Shown here piece by piece: positions 12,149 through 24,232 of a DNA stretch of 64,000 nucleotides (position 1 is its first letter; each line of letters begins with the position of its first letter). The stretch is from Lunularia cruciata (taxonomy: Eukaryota; Streptophyta; Marchantiopsida; Lunulariales; Lunulariaceae): NCBI GenBank assembly GCA_948567375.1, contig OX419755.1, forward strand, positions 70,932,944 through 70,996,943, given 5' to 3'. The notes beneath the pieces are model-generated. The model was not told the origin of the DNA, ran no database searches, and was given only the letters and a program-made list of their open reading frames with translations. Made by a program: the position numbers and the translations under genes.

Positions 12149-12263
12149 GTGGAAGGTGTAGGAGAAAGAGCACGGGAAGTAGAATAATCGCGGGCCAAGG
12201 AAGATCTTTGTCAGGAAACGAAAGTAGTGGAAGGTGTAGGAGAAAGAGCACTGGAAGTAGAAA
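12149..12263 (+). repeat. Imperfect direct repeat, period 78 bp
   Basis: A 36-37-base segment starting GTGGAAGGTGTAGGAGAAAG is present at 12149 and again at 12227. Less similar flanking sequence (a GCGGGYCAAGGAAG stretch) suggests the full unit is about 78 bp. Because 78 is divisible by three, both copies read in one open frame, as GRCRRKSTGSR twice. No protein family is recognised. Confidence 0.8.
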
Positions 12264-12429
12264 TCGCTCAGAGAACGAGGGAGGACAAGCAAAGCATCCA
12301 AGGACTGGATATCGATATATCACAGATATATCACAGCAAGCGCTATGGACACCTGAGTCCAGAGAAACCAAACCACTTAGAGAAGCAGAAGACGGCCATA
12401 CTACATCTCCATGAAAACACATGCGACTT

Positions 12430-12468
12430 CATCAGTGCCTCACACTGTGCCTGTGTGAGGCACTGATG
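12430..12468. repeat. Hairpin, 16-bp perfect arms, 7-nt loop
   Basis: Arms at 12430-12445 (CATCAGTGCCTCACAC) and 12453-12468 are exact reverse complements around the loop TGTGCCT. No poly-T follows, and the position is not directly downstream of a gene on either strand, so a terminator-like reading has no support. Confidence 0.92.
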
Positions 12469-13411
12469 CGAGATAGAGTAGTACCCCTCATATAGAGTTT
12501 CTGCTCGAAAACTCATGAGTGCCAAGGCAAACTCGATTGCTTCCAACAGTGTCGCTCAAGGTAAGGGGAAAGGCTGTAACGAATGAAGCTTCAAGTCCAA
12601 ACAAAGGGCAGCAACATTAAGAATCGGAAAGGCTAGTATCCAAAACTAGTATATACACATTGCTGTAGTCTCTGAGTTCGCTTTGCCTTCTAGTGTGGGT
12701 GTGGGTTGTCCTTGGAATAGGGATTTTCGGACACCACCTTTGCCGAAGCAACCTACATCACCGAGGATTGCTGCTCAATCAGGTCGTCACACAAGTCGTG
12801 TGACCATTTCTCATCGATGTACACGCAAATTGATGTGTTTCGGCAAATGGTCTGCTCAAGGCTTTTGACAGAAGTCTTCAAGCAAAGGTAGAAATCTGAA
12901 GTTCTGTACCAGAACGGGTAGCAGAGTTTTAAGAAGAGTACTGGATCTTACGTTACTCTCTATGTTGCTCTTCGCCTGACGACCATCGTCAGCATCTCGT
13001 ACTTTAGACTTGAGTTGTGAACATAGAGGCAGTAATAAGTACGGGAACAATACAGATTTAAGCAAGTACCAATGACATTATGAACCTACCACTATCTGGA
13101 TTAATGACTATTTCTTTAGCTCGCCAAGGAGAGACAATTCTCGCTCTGCCCTGGTGCTCCAAATTGACAAGAATGAAAGAACAGGAGTGCAACAGCAGGC
13201 TTCGTGTAGAGATTTTCATTATACATCACTCCGGAGAACACCTAGCTATACATGCCACGACTATTAAGAGTGATAACACCAGGCTACCTCCATAATTGAC
13301 CTCCTTGACTTCGTCGAATGAATGACATGATCTGCATGACATCAACCTACTTATGCCCCGTCCAAAATAATGTTGAGTTGAACCTAATTTAATGTCTACA
13401 GTGTAGCCTTC

Positions 13412-15534
13412 TCACTTAGCGATCACATTGATTTTCACAGGCGCGACAACTTCTGGGTGGAGCTTCACCTCCACGGTATATTGCCCTACCTCACGAATGT
13501 CAGGCACGGTAACAACTCTTTTGTCTACATCCCTGCAAAAGCCCAACCAAAACTCGTCAGCAAACTACTTCACGCTTCGACAACATTACCCAGAAACCAA
13601 ATAAGCATTTCAAGAGAATGCTACGTTTCCCAACAGAGGAGCAGATCATGAGCCTGTACACTGTTATACAACTGACCTTCCAGTCTGCGCCCTAATAATG
13701 TCCACGACGTCCTGAGAGGTAACCCTGTAATGCCGATTGCCAACAACTCCAAGTTAGGTGACAACGAGACTCGCACGGGGAGTGAGGAGCTACTTGAAAT
13801 TGATATGGGAAGATTAAATAATGCCATGATAAACACATCCAAGTAGAGAACACAATCTGGAAATCGTAAGCTTCAGCTTCTACCATTTGCCAGGTATTTA
13901 TGCTGCACACTTTTTTAAGTAACTAATAGTGAATGATATGCTGTAGGAACTTACGAGCCAAAAATCTGCTTCCCTTGACCACCCCTACGCCTGACATTGA
14001 AGAAGCCAACGGCCTGGAATTGTCTTGCGATATTTTCGGCTTCCTCTTTAATCTGTGGTACAATAAAGTTTTAGGTAAGTAGGTACCCAAGCTCTATATA
14101 CATGAAACACGCAAGTAATTGTTAACATGTAAAGAAGTGCCACAAGTGAGATAGACAGTCTCCAAGTTGTACCTTTTTCTTCTCAGCAGCTGCCCTTTCT
14201 GCTTCCAACTTAATAGACCTGGTGAAATAAACCCAACCATGAGCTGACCAGCATTGAAAGCCAAAATTCTTTTGATCATGGTAGGAATAAGAGAATCAGG
14301 ATATCCTACATTCAAACAGAACTCAGCTTCTGAAATATCAGAAGCTCCGATCTCCGCTACGGTTCAAAACATAGACTCCATCCGAAGGACATTTGAGGTA
14401 TGAGAGGGACCATGCGTCTAAAATTGACAAAACACAACTCACCCAGGCAGGTGCACTTTGAACCTAAATGAAAACTTGACTTACTTGAGGAGATCTGCGG
14501 TGGCAATTTTAGCCTTTCCCTGAGGGTACAAATAGTTGCGAAAATACCCAGTCTTCACCGACAAAAGCTCACCAACCTTCCCTAGTGATGGAATATCTTC
14601 GGTCAGGACTATCTGCAAGAAACAAAAACAACAAATACAATACGAAGAGCAGCCCACAACTTATTATTTTTCCTGCTCATGTCATCGTCGACTTACAAAG
14701 AACCAACAGATGAAGCTTGCGCAGTAAACCTCCGAGTTTCACGGAATTCGAGCAGCACTTCTAGTTTTCTGTCGACATTTCCCGAAGTAATATTTTGTTC
14801 CAAGGAACACGACTGGCCTCCTTCGCTCGGAAGCTCCCAAAACGTGCCCAAAACAGAGTGTAGGTGTATGGCCACGGACCTTCAAGAAAATTCTAGAAAA
14901 TCGGATGTTATTCAAAGGTCGTACCTGACGTCTCTTTTGGACCTTCTTGTCGGCCACAATCATCAGACTGCCGGACTTCTCTTGAGAAAGAGGCGCAGCT
15001 TTCACCTGATTAACGCAGGCAGTATCGTAAGAATAAAATTAAAACTACTGTTTCAAGCGCTGATTTACATGAAATAGCTCACACAACAACAAGAATCGAG
15101 TTGCCAAGAGAAAAAGACATTGAAGGAGGTCAGGGCATTGAAGCGGCCAACGAAACTAGCTGTGTAAGCATTCCAGCTCAACCCTGTTCTCTCCCTCTAG
15201 TATTTAAAGATAACCGCAACGTCGAGAATCCAAATTCTAACTGACACCTCCTAATTCTGCCTTCAGACCATGCGGCTAACACCGGAACGAGTATGAACTT
15301 AAATCGAAACATCTACACAACCAGACAACCGGATTCATTTGCACATCGGGGAAGCATTGTCACACCATTCCTCCACCTCACAACCGCACACTCAATTCAT
15401 CTTTCTTCCATTCATTCAATCAACCATTCAACACAGAGCAAAATATTGCGTACGCTGGTAACTTGCTGAGACACCCGGAGCCCATCGAACGCAGGGAGAA
15501 GATGCAGCGACGAGGTGGGAGCCGAGACAGCCAT
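13412..15534 (-). CDS. RPL9: Plastid 50S ribosomal protein bL9, seven exons
   Basis: Exons in transcript order are 15534-15463, 15005-14925, 14612-14485, 14218-14173, 14052-13955, 13724-13677 and 13532-13412. All introns are GT-AG, and the exons sum to 594 bases, or 197 residues plus stop. The first 24 residues plus part of exon 2 are a likely plastid transit peptide. The bL9 N-domain begins at about residue 52 with [19 protein letters not shown] and then [13 protein letters not shown]; the linker is [12 protein letters not shown]; the C-domain holds [17 protein letters not shown] and [15 protein letters not shown] and ends [17 protein letters not shown]. bL9 binds 23S rRNA near the base of the L1 stalk in the large subunit. 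The length matches plant plastid bL9. An extra small transit-peptide exon within 15006-15462 cannot be excluded, though the present phase fits. Confidence 0.93.
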
Positions 15535-15864
15535 GGTCACAGAGCTCGCCATCTCTACTTCTCCTTATCCGCAAGGTTCCACTCTCGCCTCTCTCGTTCT
15601 GTATTCCGAGCGACAGAACAGCTAAAAAGAACGGAAAGAAGCACGAAGAGGGCCGGACTCACTCACTCAAGGGACGAACGAACCAACTCCAGAGAGACCA
15701 AATGGGCTTAGGGCTTTACCCGCGAGTTCATGTTTCTCCATTCCTCTCCAGTTCAGATAACTCAAGCTCCCCAGCTTAGATAGGCCTGCCGCCACGTGTG
15801 CTGCTCAGGAAACCGTGGACCCAGGCGCCTTGTTACTTTCCTGGTTTCTCCTCGTTCCTGATTG

Positions 15865-15894
15865 TACGAGGGATTCCGGTCGGAATCCCTCGTA
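15865..15894. repeat. Hairpin, 14-bp perfect arms, 2-nt loop
   Basis: The arms at 15865-15878 (TACGAGGGATTCCG) and 15881-15894 are exact reverse complements separated by GT. It lies about 330 bp upstream of the bL9 start codon. No known regulatory element is recognised. Confidence 0.92.
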
Positions 15895-16520
15895 TTCACG
15901 GAATCTGGCAAAGAGTCGTTCTCCGGTCGCAGGGTAGAGCCTTGGCGGTTTGCGAATCCGGTGTGGAGTCGTTCCCGGGTTGCAGGGTAGAGGATGGGCG
16001 GTTTTAGTTAGCTGGAATTCCAGGAACGGGATTAGTCATCTAAGGTTGAAGAGTTGTCTTTGGACTCGTTTTACTACTATGCAAATGTGACAATGATACG
16101 AACTAGTTTCATGAGTTGGAAATAGAATAGAGAGTAGAATAAATAGCTCTCGGAACTTTCTCTAGTAACTCACAACTTTGTGACCACTATTTGGTGCGAA
16201 CGGTGGGAACTAAGTGTGCACTTCTGCATTATTGACTTCATTCCCTGATTACCAAGTGTTGAAAAGATTATGTTGTTGCCCGATGGATCTTCTCACATCA
16301 CTTTTGACTTACTTTACTTGAAAGTTGTGCATAAGTTTGTACAGTCGGGTGAGGCGTGAGGATTGAGTTTTATGCAAATCATGAAATTTATTGTTCTTCG
16401 AGTAGTTCTAGAACTGACCGTAAGCGAAGCAACACCTTTTCCAAGAGTGACAAAGAGGAGAGCGGTTATATATAATGAAATGCTCAACTATAGCTTACAT
16501 CCATTTCCAAGCTCTAAACC

Positions 16521-16660
16521 AAGTAAACAAATCGATCATATCGATACTACTGGGGCTTAGTCCCATTTTACCTCTTTTGTCTCACCCTTCTACGGCTTGA
16601 TGGGGTCTTTCCATCCTGTGTTTTCTACGCGGTCGCCTTTCCAAAAAGTAAACAAATCGA
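16521..16660 (+). mobile_element. 110-bp non-LTR tail insertion with 15-bp target-site duplication
   Basis: The 15-base sequence AAGTAAACAAATCGA occurs at 16521-16535 and, unchanged, at 16646-16660. Between them lie 110 bp (16536-16645) that match only the 3' tail unit of the local non-LTR family: GGGGCTTAGTCCC, then TTTTACCTC, GGCTTGATGGGG and CGCGGTCGCCTTT. The same unit follows the coding remnants at 3843-5614 and 54954-56507. It is therefore an extremely 5'-truncated copy or a short non-autonomous element using the same tail. Confidence 0.88.
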
Positions 16661-17689
16661 AATGAACATTTCAAAGAAGAAATTATATATATTAGAAAAG
16701 TGAAATTTGTCAGATTATCGAAATGTCCATGGTTTCCTCTATACTTGTACTAAATTTTTAATATTTCCCTCGTAACCCTCCGAAGCTGGCCTGTGTAGGC
16801 TACCGTACTCCACGATAGTCCGAGTTACCTAGAACTTAGAAGCGATTAATGGTACATAGGGAGTTGGAACTAGCTACACAGATCACCAGCTCTTAGGAGC
16901 TCTCAGCATTCCCAGGGAATCCTGTTAGTGGCTTTGACTGTGTTTGTTGATTTCAGAGTTACTTGATATACTTGTTATAGGCCACGTTTTCTTGCGAATA
17001 TGGATGTCCAGCAGTATTGTAGACCTCAAGAACCAAGTCGTAGATGGACACACTTCGACTGGCAAGCTCAGAAACCACTTTCTTAGGTTACATAGGCGTA
17101 CCTTCCCATTCCTCCATCCATCCATCAAATTGTGAATCTAACGATCTACATTAATTGCAGTTCTTGCGCGAGGTTACAAAGCTGAGGACTCGGTATTGGT
17201 TTACTATACGCTGTCAGATTGGAGAATAATTCCTGCCTTCAAATTTTGCAGCAATTCCCGTGCAGATTTCGGATATGCGTGTGGTGGTTTAGAGAGCGCA
17301 CCAAACAAGGGACAAATCTCGATAACCGACCCCGCTTAGCCTTCACTAGAGGAGTGGGCAAACTATATGCCTGAACTGAGCATGCTCTTCCTGTTTCATA
17401 ACAGCAGATGAGACCCAGGAGTCGTGGCCCAAACGATGACAAAGGAGATGAGAAGGTTGCAAATGATATCCGATCACGAAACGAAGCATTTCACTGATCA
17501 CAATGTGATCGAGCGTCAGGTTGATGACATGTAATCACTTCATACACCAATACATACAAATCTAACCTCAGAAGCAATCTTGCGCTTCAGACTCTCATCT
17601 AAACTACACCGAGAATGACACTCAATTGTCATAGTAGCGGACATGACCAAGAACTCCACAAACGTAACGAGACCATGTAGCTTCGCTTC

Positions 17690-19857
17690 TCATTTCACAA
17701 GACTCTCACATCCAGGACAGTTGTGCAGACTTTCGTGGATGTAAACATCGCAATCGAAACAAAAGTGCTGCTTGCATCGCGGACACTCCAGCCTGACTCC
17801 TGCTATACCCTTGTTGCCTGCAAGTGTAGCAGGTAGATTCAACCAGTTAGCAATCTACATACCCGAATAGTCCTGAAATAACTTAGAATTGAAAGTTCCT
17901 ATTGTTTCCACTTCAACTCGATAGTGTTCTCAATTTTCAAGTAGCTCTACAAGTAGGATTATGTCCAGAGTATTTCTCTATCCGACTTTGAACAATACAG
18001 TAGTTTCAGGACTTAGCTCTTACCTGCAATTGGAAGCTCCTGTTGGCATCCGTAACATAGCCTAAAAATCTCGTTCTTTCCGTTTGGTTGCAGATTTACC
18101 GACGTCTCTTCAAACCCAGGAACAGGAAACAAGTGGTGGTATGATCGTGCTAGATGTGGAGAGGAGACCAAAGTCAAGCCACAAATGTGGCACTCAGTCG
18201 GAAGCTCACAAACCCGAGCTTTACAACGGGGGCATGTGTAACCACCTCCTAATTTCACTTCTCGATGGCAAGCACACAGTGCAACTGTTCCTTCAGCACC
18301 TCTCTGCGGGAAACCCATTCTTACGAGGCTTGCTACAGCTGACTCCGCCACTGCTGGTGGGGGAGGGGCATGCTCTAGTACCAGCTCCTTCAAGTGACCC
18401 TACAACATGAAAATCAACACTGTCGGTCGCTGCGCACTAACAATAAATATTACTTACTGCAATCGAACTGAAATAAAGTATCTTCGACCCTACGAACTGG
18501 CTTGAACATAGCTACATACCTCGCTTATTGCAACCGAGTAGATACCACCTGTTCGTTCACACAATGTCTTGCAGACATAGATTTCAGCTGAAAGTCCCAC
18601 AACGGAACACCGAATGTTGGCCCTCTTGCATTCGCTTATCGAGTCTGTAATGTCACCGGGATCACAAGTGCTCAGAGCAGAATAGAGGATTACAACCTCT
18701 CGGTGGCCATAAGTTGGAATTGCAGAAAGATATCCTCGGGCGAGATCAATGGCATTCTGTAGGGATGCGTCTCCGGAACACTCAAGATTAGCTCGTAAGG
18801 ACCGAATATGAGATTCTGGACTTCCACTCAGGTCTGTCAAACGGCGAGCGACACCGTTCCGTATTGTGATCAGCCCAAGATGACTTAACGGATTTTGATC
18901 AAAAAATTCCCGAACGAAAGCTTCCACGCAGTTCGCAACAGCTCCCATTCGACTGGGCTTGAAATCAACCTCCGCTGCTGCCTAGGCAGGGAACGCACCG
19001 ACCCACGGCTCACTTTAGCATTCATCATCCATCCATCTGCAAGGCAGAAAGCCTTTAATTAACAGCCTAAACTCCCTACGTCATGGATTTACTTTCATCT
19101 ACGAAACAAAGCTCTACATCTCTACCCTCTAAATCTCACATAAGGACGAGATGCGTAATAATAACGGAATGAATTCAAACGTCCAGAAGAGAGAACATGT
19201 AAATGCAGAAACTATCGCTGTTCTTGTAATTCTATGCTGGGAACGAGTCCTTATAAAATCTAAAGCTGAACCAGTCAAAACCGAATGCCCAGCCTCCAAG
19301 GTGGACAAGTGCATGGAGCTAAGATTGGCATACTAAGACACAAGCTTAGCTCAGATTGGGAAGTAGCAATTTCTGCTATTTCATCCCTAAAGTAAACGAG
19401 TGAGGAACGTGATGAGCAGTCGATAGGAACCAACTGCATTCATAATGGTGAATTCAACAAGCATAAAAATTTTGGCACGACAGATGGCTGTGGATATCAA
19501 AATTAGGGCACTTAAAGTTAACAGGTCCATACCCTAAATGTGTCGGCAATGAATACCCACGAGAAACAATCTTGATGATTTGCTCACCCGAGAAAAATCG
19601 ACGATGACAAAAAGGTAACGTATGATCCCCCGTTGAATGCGTGGACCCTTGCTGGCGGCGAACCGGCGGCGGTGTTGGCGTTGCTGCTGAGTGACATCCA
19701 CAGCCAAAAGAAGCCCTGATGCATCTTCGGTAAGAGACTCCCATGACCGATCCTCTGCGTAAGCTTTTTCCCAAGCTTCCATATCCCGTCCCTGCTCTTC
19801 CGCATCCCCGTCTCCATCCTCGTCCATTGGAACGGGACCATCTTCCTCCAGCACCAT
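17690..19857 (-). CDS. GTF2H2: TFIIH core subunit p44 (GTF2H2/Ssl1), four exons
   Basis: Exons in transcript order are 19857-19588, 18981-18520, 18399-18024 and 17817-17690. Introns are GT-AG and the total of 1236 bases encodes 411 residues, close to plant p44. Residues 1-60 are acidic. The vWA domain starts near [11 protein letters not shown] (about 80-90) and runs to about 245, through [30 protein letters not shown] and [21 protein letters not shown] and MGFPQR follow. A zinc-binding segment holds [19 protein letters not shown], then [17 protein letters not shown]. The C-terminal C4C4 RING-like domain holds [19 protein letters not shown] and CPGC. p44 supports the XPD helicase in TFIIH, for transcription initiation and nucleotide-excision repair in the nucleus. 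The frame upstream of 19857 stays open but has no ATG before it. Confidence 0.95.
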
Positions 19858-22800
19858 CCCTTCAGCCCTTGTCGACGGATTAAAAGGCACAAAATGTCTC
19901 TGTCAAAACGCTACAGATTCCACAAACGAAGATTTGGCACTGAACGAATTTAAGGACCACCGCCGCGGCGGCCCTCACAAACCCTTAGGTTCATCAGTCT
20001 CCGACTTCGGGACCTCCGCGTTTTCACAAAATCAAGAACCACATCTGAAACCACGTGAACCATTCAACTCGACCTTAAACCCTGCTGCAACAGCAAACAT
20101 CTCCTCAACGTCGCGTTGCAAAATCTCCAAACCCCTTTCCGCATTCCACAACGCTTGCTTCACCAGATCTCTTTCGTTACACAGACAACAATAGCATGGT
20201 GCGAGGAAAGCCAGACACTCAATTCTACACGTTTTCTCCACTTTCACATGCGTCTCGGACCGTCAAATGAAAGTACCTGCCGGGAGACAAAATCCATCAC
20301 CTCAATGAACTTCAAATCTATCAAATCGTTTCGATTTTGTTAACATTTATTTGTAGCACAAGCGGCAGCTGAGCGAATCAATCTCCGTCTGGAAAACCCT
20401 ACGACTATGACTGTAACTGTAACCGGCAAAATAGATCACCTACCACGTTGCCTAGTTTCGGTTAGGTTTTGGAATAAATGAGGAGCTGATAAGTTTACAA
20501 ATATTTGAAGAGCTCAACACAAAAGATGTAAATGATATATACTGAACTTTACTAAAGTGTAGTTTCAAAAATTATAAAATCAATTGGGATATGAATGAAG
20601 TAGTGAATGGGTTTAATTCTCGAACCAAAAGGTTTTCACATCGGTAATAAGGACACTATTTATTTGTGCACACTTTTATGATGAGAAAAATCTGTTTTCC
20701 TATTATACCATGGTTATCATGCTATCAATATTTTCTGTTAAATGATTAGTTCAAAATAAGAAAATTTTAAAATAACATTATTTTCAAACATGGTGTGTAT
20801 TAATTTACTTAAATTTTAAAATCCAAAATTTATATAATCATCCAAGTATGGATATAATATGTGTTAATCAATACTCTTAGCATTTTAGCCAAGGAGTTTT
20901 ATGAAGATAGTTGATTAGTTTTAGAAAGTTATGTTGAAAAGCTTAATTTTTTTGAATTATCCAGTAATCTTATGTATAAACATTAAGAGGAACTTTAAAA
21001 TTATGGCTCTACTTTTTTTGTATAGACTCTTAAATTATTGTTATCTTCATTGACCATCTATTTTCAGTTTACCTTACTAAAAACTTTCCTTTAAAAGTGA
21101 ACTTCTATATTTAAAACCAAGCGCCAAAATAAATTAGAGTCTTCACCTCTTTTCTTGTAAATTTAATTTACAGCTATTCTTTAAATTATTATTTTTAAAT
21201 TCTAGTAAATAATGTAATATGAAATTGGTAATATGGTAAATAATTTTTTTGAATATTCTGGTCAAGGAAAAAGATAAAATATATTTTAATTAGAAGGAGC
21301 ACTAAGAATATAATCCATTTTACTATCTTTTTTAATAACACTCTGTATTGGACATATATATTCAATTTTATTTAAAATTTTGTAATTTCTTGTAGTCTTC
21401 ATGGAGTAAAATTTATATACACAAACCCTCAAGTATTTCATTTTGAATAATTTTTTTTGTCGCATCAGTAAATAAAATCTGAAGTTGTTCTTATTCTTTC
21501 TTCATACAAGTATATAATAAACATTGGACTTGTATTAATTTCCAACAAACTTAGCAAGAGATTTTTCACTACGGGACTAAACAGATTTTATTGAATTCCA
21601 TATACTTGATAGATTAAGAGTGGATTTTATAAATTTCATTATTCATAAGTCTAGTCTTATCAAAAGTTAGCACCATTTTTTAGCACTATTAGAGATACTT
21701 TTTAAGATAAATTTTATCAACATAAGCAAAATTACTGAAGTAGCTATTATTATTATTTCTAAACTCCCATTCTATTTTATATTCTTCTTTTGTTAGTTGA
21801 GATTATAATATCAAGGAGAATGTGCAATATATGATTGTATTTCTCCTTCTACTAGTCAATGATGTATTTGTCATATTCTAGGCTTTCTATAGGTTCAATC
21901 TTGTACATGACATTTAGATCATTTTGACGATAATGAAGGTGCTTCTATGTAGCATTATGAAATTATGAAGCATTTAGCCTTCAAAGAACTCCAAATTGAT
22001 GATGGTCAAGATTAACCATGCTCTTAATAAGGGTTCAATCAACTCCATAGTACATTCTTAATGGTGATTGAAAGTTTAGGAAGTTGAGTTTGGTTACGAT
22101 AAGAGGATAGATGGGAATCAAAACTTCAATTTAAAAGAATGGATGACAAATGTGTGGAGGAAGGTCCTTTGATAATTTACAAAAAATTTAACTTGGATAA
22201 AAGAGTGCTTAATCTAACTACAAGCAAATTTATAACCTTCAATATTAAAAATGAGTTATGACTAATGAGCATAACCTCGTCACAAACTATAAGAGATAAA
22301 CTATTATGATATTTATCACCATAATCTTTTGGATATTTTAGAAAATAAATAGATGAGGTTTGTCTTGGTATAAAGAAGAAGATAAAGTAAAAATTTCATA
22401 CAAGTTAGAAGATTAAATGGTAAATAAATATTAGCAAAATAAGAGTTTTTTACCATAAAAGAGAAAGAATAAAGAGAATAAAATATCTTTTTGCTTAGAG
22501 TTGTTAGAGGTGAACTATACAAAAAAAAAGAGTATCTAAATTGTTGTGTTGCACTTTTGCACATACACAAAGCATGTATTAAGGTATAGTTCGCATCTTC
22601 AATCTAATCATCTACTTGGAGGAACTAAGAAGTACATATGACTAATTTGATGCCCAAAATCACGAACAAACATGCCAAACTTTGCAAATAAAGCATGAGG
22701 CATAATCAAATATGGGTTCTCTTCAAATATCATTATATATATATATATATATATAGTCAAACCAGAGCGTGCAAATTGAGAATCATATATTCTGTCAATT

Positions 22801-23804
22801 AAAGGAGCTTATTGTCTTTTACTCAAGTTATTTACAAACAAAGCAATCTTCATGAAGCCTTAAGTAATGTTAAGAAGAGATATAATATAAGAAATGGGAG
22901 AAAAAATTACAATGAATTAAAATTTACATACTCCTTATATGAAGTTAGTGTAAGAAATAGTTGCATAAACTAATTGACTAGTTAGTTTCTCCAACTAGTT
23001 TGAAATCTAACGCTTTATCTTTGTGCAACTTCCATGAGAAGAAAAAGATATACATGTATATATGAAGCCACGGTTTGCCATGATCACCAATGTTAATGGA
23101 GATGAGTATCTAATATGACTTGAGTAGAAGAACATGTGGTTGTCCAAATTGAGCTAAACAAAGAGTAGAATGCAAAACATAAATTTTATTTTCCTAATAT
23201 AATAATTTATTCTTGAGGTGAAATAAAGTAAAATTGTTATGGTAATTACAATTTGAGCTAAAATTAAATATTTTGTTATTGATTTTGTTGTAAATCTTTG
23301 CTTTTGATCTTCTATTTCTCTTTTAGTTTTACCATATTAATGTTAGATGTTGGATATTGTTGTGGATTTTGAAAGTTGCTCATTATTTTGTCAACGAGGA
23401 ACCTTTCAAACTAAGGTAGAATTTTCTAGGTTTTTCTCCAGCTTGATATCATATAATTAAGTTGTCTCCTACTGATTAGAATTTAGACTTCTTGTATATA
23501 CCAAGTAAAATTCTTTCAGAACAGTTCATGGTCTATATATATCATAAGCTTGCACAAAAGAAAATATAACCAAACTATTATAACATAAAATCATATAATA
23601 ATTCATAGTTCAAGAAAAGTAATTTCTCTCAATAGGATGTAGTTACCTTAAGATGAAGGTAATTAAGTACAAACTAATTACAACTACTTCATGTTGCATT
23701 AAAATAATAGCATATTACACCACAAAGATCCTATTAAGAAAGAACTTTGCTCTACTCATAAGATCTATCAACTAGTCTATTCATGAAAATGGATAAGCTA
23801 TTCA
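19858..23804. other. p44 upstream region and long AT-rich gene desert
   Basis: Bases 19858-20450 have gene-island composition and should contain the p44 promoter and leader; the short open frames there match nothing I recognise. From about 20.5 kb the sequence becomes very AT-rich, with no coding, RNA or clear mobile-element signature. A short AT microsatellite lies at 22734-22755. I see nothing else I can support. Confidence 0.55.
22734..22755. repeat. (AT)n microsatellite
   Basis: Uninterrupted TA/AT dinucleotide run of about 22 bases in the gene desert. Confidence 0.9.
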
Positions 23805-24232
23805 CTATTTGTTTTTTAGCAATAAATTTAGTCGGGCTTGCAAAGTAGCACATAAGACAAATTAGCCTAGAATATTTTGGAAGTATCTAGGAAGCTTCTT
23901 GGGAAACTTCCTGGCCAGCGTAGCTTGCACCTCAAGTAAGTAGCTTTTGGAATGAAGCTTCTACAAGCTTCCAACTAGCTTAGCTTGCATGCCAAGTAGG
24001 CGGCTTCTAGAAGGAAGCTTCTTGAGAAGCTTCCTAGTTAACTTGGCTTGCACTCTAAGAAAATAGCTTGAGGAAGCTTCTTGAGAAGCTTCTCAAGTGC
24101 CTTGTATGCCACCTATAAATACCAAAGCCAAAGCTCATGCTAGGTATTTGGAGTTTTCCCTCATTTAAGTGTCCCAACATGAGTTTCCATTCTCCTATTT
24201 CTCTCCTTGGTCTTGGTCTTTTACATTTTACA
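23805..24232 (+). mobile_element. Solo LTR of the chromodomain gypsy family
   Basis: The stretch matches the LTRs at 41440-41813, 44397-44802 and 60200-60611. Shared features are the TTTAGTCGGGCTTGCAAAGTAGC block, many GAAGCTTC repeats, the promoter-like CTATAAATACC at about 24113-24123, GGAGTTTTCCCTCAT, and the end TCTTTTACATTTTACA. The 5' end is degenerate (the usual TGTAACAATATGG is not intact), so the left limit is approximate. No PBS follows, so it is a solo LTR or a truncated one. Its heat-shock-like units are partly mutated. Confidence 0.8.

Larger units (their letters stand above)
10720..13411. other. Region between FUSC and bL9 genes; no gene recognised
   Basis: The first few hundred bases are probably the 3' untranslated region of the transporter gene, and the last part that of the minus-strand bL9 gene: the two genes converge here. 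Short open frames exist on both strands but show no recognisable family and no consistent coding pattern. The stretch holds a 78-bp-spaced direct repeat (12149-12263), a hairpin at 12430-12468, and the motif CCAAAACTAGTATATA twice (about 11684 and 12638). An unannotated non-coding transcript is possible but unsupported. Confidence 0.5.
15535..17689. other. Intergenic region between bL9 and p44; repeat insertion inside
   Basis: The part next to 15534 is the expected promoter of the minus-strand bL9 gene, and the part next to 17690 the 3' region of p44. Open frames here are short and unrecognised. The stretch contains a hairpin at 15865-15894, a retrotransposon-tail insertion at 16536-16645 with a 15-bp target duplication, and otherwise no supported feature. 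Confidence 0.5.

Noticed and set aside
12126-12422. Minus-strand frame with Leu/Pro/Phe-rich membrane-like sequence
   Set aside because: It is the mirror of the plus-strand direct repeat at 12149-12263; the hydrophobicity comes from the repeated purine-rich strand, not from a protein family.
16140-16260. LTR end and primer binding site suggested by GGTGCGAACGGTGGGAAC
   Set aside because: There is no TG...CA boundary, paired LTR or coding sequence nearby; the resemblance to a primer site is too weak.
19858-19890. N-terminal extension of p44
   Set aside because: The frame is open here but begins with GTG or TTG and contains no ATG; the first ATG is at 19857, and a nuclear plant gene should start there.
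20032-20247. Minus-strand open frame upstream of p44 as an extra gene or exon
   Set aside because: It matches no family I know, has no supported splice link to the p44 exons, and p44 is complete without it. It is more likely upstream or leader sequence.
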